Source: JAFDZV01 sp966128725 (lineage in GTDB: Bacteria > Bacteroidota > Ignavibacteria > OLB7). From it: a DNA stretch of 13,796 nt. The DNA is taken from the NCBI GenBank assembly GCA_966128725.1, contig CBHYLN010000147.1, positions 1-13,796 on the forward strand. The letters are read 5' to 3'. The position numbers and the translations under genes are program-made. Position 1 is the first letter of the stretch, and each line of letters starts with the position of its first letter. Below, one piece after another: positions 11,646-13,796 of this stretch. The notes under the pieces were generated by a model. That model did not search any database. It saw only the letters and a program-made list of their open reading frames with translations, and was not told where the DNA came from.

Positions 11646-13046
11646 TTACGATTGACGGTCAACCAGTGCCACGGTCACCTCGGCCTCGGCCACAAGCGTG
11701 CCATCCACCAGCGCCCGCCCATACAGCGTGAACGTGTTGAATCGCTTGGAGCGAAGCTCCACCTCGAACCTGAGCTGATCGCCGGGGACCACCGGACGGC
11801 GGAACTTGCTGTTGTTGATGCCCATGAAGTACGCCAGCTTGTCGCCGTCGGAGCTTAGATGGTTCATCAACAACATGCCGCCGCTTTGGGCCATCGCCTC
11901 AACAATCAACACGCCCGGCATCACCGGCTGACCCGGGAAATGACCGTTGAAGAACGGCTCGTTGATCGTCACGTTCTTCAACGCCACGATGCGGCCGGCT
12001 TCGGTATCGAGCTCGAGCACACGATCAACCAGAAGGAACGGGTAGCGATGCGGCAGCACCTTCATGATGGCATTGATATCCATCACCGGGCCGGCCCCCT
12101 TCGGGTTCAACTTCTTGTACAACTTCTTCTGCTGCGCCAGCCGCTTTATCCGGCGGGCGAACTCGATGTTGCTGGCATGGCCCGGCCGCGCGGCCAGGAT
12201 GTGCGTTTTCAGCGGGGCGCCGATAAGCGCCAGATCGCCAAGCATGTCCAGCAGCTTGTGGCGCGCGGGCTCGTTGGGGAATCGCATCGTGCCGTTGTTC
12301 AGCACGCCGGTTGAGCCCAGCACAACCGAACCCTCGATCTCCAGCCCCTTCACCATCTGATTTATTTCGTCCTGCGCGATGTCCTTGTCGACAATCACGA
12401 TGGCGTTATCCAGATTGCCGCCCTTGATCAACCCATCGCGGCGCAGCATCTCCACCTCGGTCAGGAAGCAGAACGTGCGCGCGGGCGCGAACTCCGTGGC
12501 GAACTCGGTTTGCAGGTTGAACATACCGGAGTGCTGGCTGCCCAGCGCGGGGTTCTTGTAGTCGATCATCACCGTCAGGCGGTAATCGCTGTGCGGCAGG
12601 GCCACGATCTCAACGCCCTTCTTGTCGTCGCGGTAGTCCACGATCTGGTCGATCACGATGCATTCGCGCGGCGCCTCCTGATCGGCAAGGCCGGCCTCCA
12701 TCAGGGCCTGGGTGTACGGCAGGGCGCTGCCGTCGCCTACCGGCGGCTCGTTGGCCGTAAGCTCAACGCGGCAGTTGTCAACCTCAAGCCCCACCAGCGC
12801 GGCAAGCACGTGTTCCACCGTGTGGACGCTGGCATCACCCAGCGTAAGCGTCGTGCCCCGCGAGATATCGGTCACCAGATCAACATCGGCCGGGATCTCC
12901 GGCGACCCATCCAGATCCGTGCGCACAAATCGAATGCCATACCCTTCCGGAGCGGGATGGAATGTGATGGTCGAGAGATTGCCTGTATGAAGACCTATGC
13001 CGGAAAAACTTGCGGGCTTGACAATCGTACGCTGCTGTTGACGCAT
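11646..13046 (-). CDS. lpxC/fabZ: bifunctional UDP-3-O-acyl-GlcNAc deacetylase / 3-hydroxyacyl-ACP dehydratase LpxC-FabZ
   Basis: The 466-residue fusion combines two enzymes. The LpxC half (1-305) shows FSGIGLHTG, HTVEHVLAAL (His 79), EPPVGDGSALPY, FAPARTFCFLTEVE, HKLLDMLGD (His 263, Asp 267) and PGHASN (His 290); His 79, His 263 and Asp 267 are the zinc ligands by family. The FabZ half (320-466) shows MKVLPHRYPFLLVDRV (His 333) and NGHFPGQPVMPGVLIVEAMA (Glu 383), the catalytic pair of the hot-dog dehydratase. LpxC commits precursors to lipid A, while FabZ feeds fatty acid elongation from the same hydroxyacyl pool. This fusion is characteristic of Bacteroidota/Chlorobiota relatives and is the best taxonomic clue here. 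No Shine-Dalgarno precedes the ATG at 13046. Confidence 0.97.
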   Translation of the reverse strand: MRQQQRTIVKPASFSGIGLHTGNLSTITFHPAPEGYGIRFVRTDLDGSPEIPADVDLVTDISRGTTLTLGDASVHTVEHVLAALVGLEVDNCRVELTANEPPVGDGSALPYTQALMEAGLADQEAPRECIVIDQIVDYRDDKKGVEIVALPHSDYRLTVMIDYKNPALGSQHSGMFNLQTEFATEFAPARTFCFLTEVEMLRRDGLIKGGNLDNAIVIVDKDIAQDEINQMVKGLEIEGSVVLGSTGVLNNGTMRFPNEPARHKLLDMLGDLALIGAPLKTHILAARPGHASNIEFARRIKRLAQQKKLYKKLNPKGAGPVMDINAIMKVLPHRYPFLLVDRVLELDTEAGRIVALKNVTINEPFFNGHFPGQPVMPGVLIVEAMAQSGGMLLMNHLSSDGDKLAYFMGINNSKFRRPVVPGDQLRFEVELRSKRFNTFTLYGRALVDGTLVAEAEVTVALVDRQS

Positions 13047-13562
13047 AGAGGAGAATCCGTTGGCAGGAATCTGAGTGGCCGTTCATCGCCGTGAAGGGCC
13101 GGCTTGGTAGCACGCGGGCACTGGCGCGCGGAGATCCGCGCATCGGGAATGCGTTGTTCGAGACCGCCGGCCCGTAAGGGTTCCCGCTCCGCACGGCCAG
13201 CCGGCAAATCAGGGGGCACCAATACCGGGACCGCCGGATGTACGCGCATAGCGCCGCATGCACCGCGAAAATAACGTTTCGTTGCGACGTAGCCCCTTCC
13301 CGTCTGCTTCGGGTTACCATTCGCCATATCTGCGCGGCGTTCGTGGCCAGGGCTTGCGATGCGGGCCGCAACATATTTGCAAGTGACAACCGGCGCACGC
13401 CGGGCCGGACACGGAATTGCCGGCCGCGCGGCATACCGCACTCAACCATGCTCAACGCCGCATCCGTGGCTGCCCGGAACACGTGCGGGACGGCCACGAA
13501 CTCACAGCGTTCACGGCCGTTGGCGGTACTGCCGCGAATCATTCGCGCGGATCACAGCGCCA
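13047..13562. other. gap between lpxC-fabZ and the lpxD terminator, no convincing gene
   Basis: About 516 bases of GC-rich sequence lie here. Open frames exist, for example 12880-13542 and 12995-13441 on the minus strand, but they intrude 50-170 bases into lpxC in other frames and have shadow-like composition. I recognise no RNA gene. Two palindromes are visible: CGCGAAT-C-ATTCGCG at 13533-13547, close to the terminator, and GCGCGGA/TCCGCGC at 13126-13141. Because lpxD is terminated, the lpxC-fabZ to lpxK operon probably has its promoter here, but no clear consensus is seen. Confidence 0.45.
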
Positions 13563-13563
13563 C

Positions 13564-13602
13564 AAAAAAATAGCGGGCGCCCCGACGAATCGGAGCACCC
13601 GC
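13564..13602 (-). terminator. rho-independent terminator of lpxD
   Basis: On the minus strand GCGGGTGCTCCGA, a TTCG loop and TCGGGGCGCCCGC form a 13-bp stem with two G-T pairs (13573-13602), followed by TATTTTTTT. It stands 44 bases after the lpxD stop. This is the strongest terminator in the window and separates lpxD from lpxC-fabZ. Confidence 0.9.
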
Positions 13603-13646
13603 GTTCTGGAGAAAAGTACGAAGCCACAGCAAAGGCTAAACGTACC

Positions 13647-13796
13647 TCATTCTTTTGTGGCGACGCCGAGCGCTGCTTCCAATTGCTCGATACGCTTCTG
13701 CATCGCTCTGATGTCCCGAAGCACATCAGGGAGTTGCCGCAGCGCCCCCTCCTGGCGCAGGGCCTGCGCATGCTCCTTCACGGGATGGCCGAAGTA
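13647..13796 (-). CDS. lpxD: UDP-3-O-acylglucosamine N-acyltransferase LpxD, C-terminal end
   Basis: Only the last 49 residues are in the window; the frame is open to base 13796 and ends in TGA at 13647-13649. The sequence YFGHPVKEHAQALRQEGALR followed by QLPDVLRDIRAMQKRIEQLE matches the LpxD ending: the G-x-P-A/V-K/R-E-H segment leaving the beta-helix, then the L(R)xLPxLxxxxxxLxxRxxxLE coiled helix. LpxD adds the second hydroxyacyl chain, to the product of LpxC. Position directly upstream of lpxC-fabZ and lpxA supports the call and matches the lpxD-lpxC/fabZ-lpxA order of Bacteroidota. The piece is short, so the assignment rests on both motif and context. Confidence 0.82.
   Translation of the reverse strand, partial: YFGHPVKEHAQALRQEGALRQLPDVLRDIRAMQKRIEQLEAALGVATKE

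Noticed and set aside
12880..13542. 220-residue minus-strand frame upstream of and overlapping lpxC
   Set aside because: It overlaps the lpxC start by about 170 bases in another frame and has no recognisable motif.

Overview
The window falls into two parts. The right part (about 5.9-13.8 kb) is GC-rich bacterial chromosome coding entirely on the minus strand. It holds a lipid A biosynthesis cluster read right to left: the 3' end of lpxD, then a fused lpxC-fabZ, lpxA, lpxB, a DUF374 (LpxJ-type) acyltransferase and lpxK, followed by a large protein with a DUF4157/eCIS-core metalloprotease-like domain. The host is therefore a Gram-negative that makes lipid A. The LpxC-FabZ fusion, and promoters matching TTG-N20-TAnnTTTG, point to the Bacteroidota/Chlorobiota (FCB) group; a high-GC member is my inference, and I do not name a species.

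The left part (1 to about 5.9 kb) is accessory DNA with visibly lower GC, made of two related but diverged IS1595-family transposons inserted 485 bp apart. Element 2 (3069-5925, 2857 bp) is complete. It has 24-nt terminal inverted repeats with 3 mismatches and a perfect 8-bp target duplication TTATGTTT on both sides. The right copy contains the stop codon of the DUF4157 gene. Element 2 carries a transposase, a small accessory protein, a folded repeat region capable of a pseudoknot, a three-helix membrane protein, and a convergent pair of small genes, one of them a Phd/YefM-like antitoxin.

Element 1 (from before base 1 to 2583) runs the other way. It has the same end sequence, the same transposase and accessory pair with the same 11-nt overlap, and as cargo what looks like a toxin-antitoxin-chaperone module (HigB-like toxin, HigA-like antitoxin, SecB-like chaperone). 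Its far end lies outside the window. It cut a secreted-protein gene at the end of the signal peptide; 25 codons of that gene remain at 2584-2658.

Main interpretation: this is a family of IS1595-type transposons with a constant transposase-accessory core and exchangeable, defence- or addiction-like cargo. Both transposases are driven by a promoter built into the transposon end that places the transcription start at or next to the ATG.

In the lpx cluster the genes overlap or lie a few bases apart, which implies one co-translated operon from lpxC-fabZ to lpxK. lpxD upstream ends at its own strong terminator, and about 460 bp without a convincing gene separates that terminator from lpxC.
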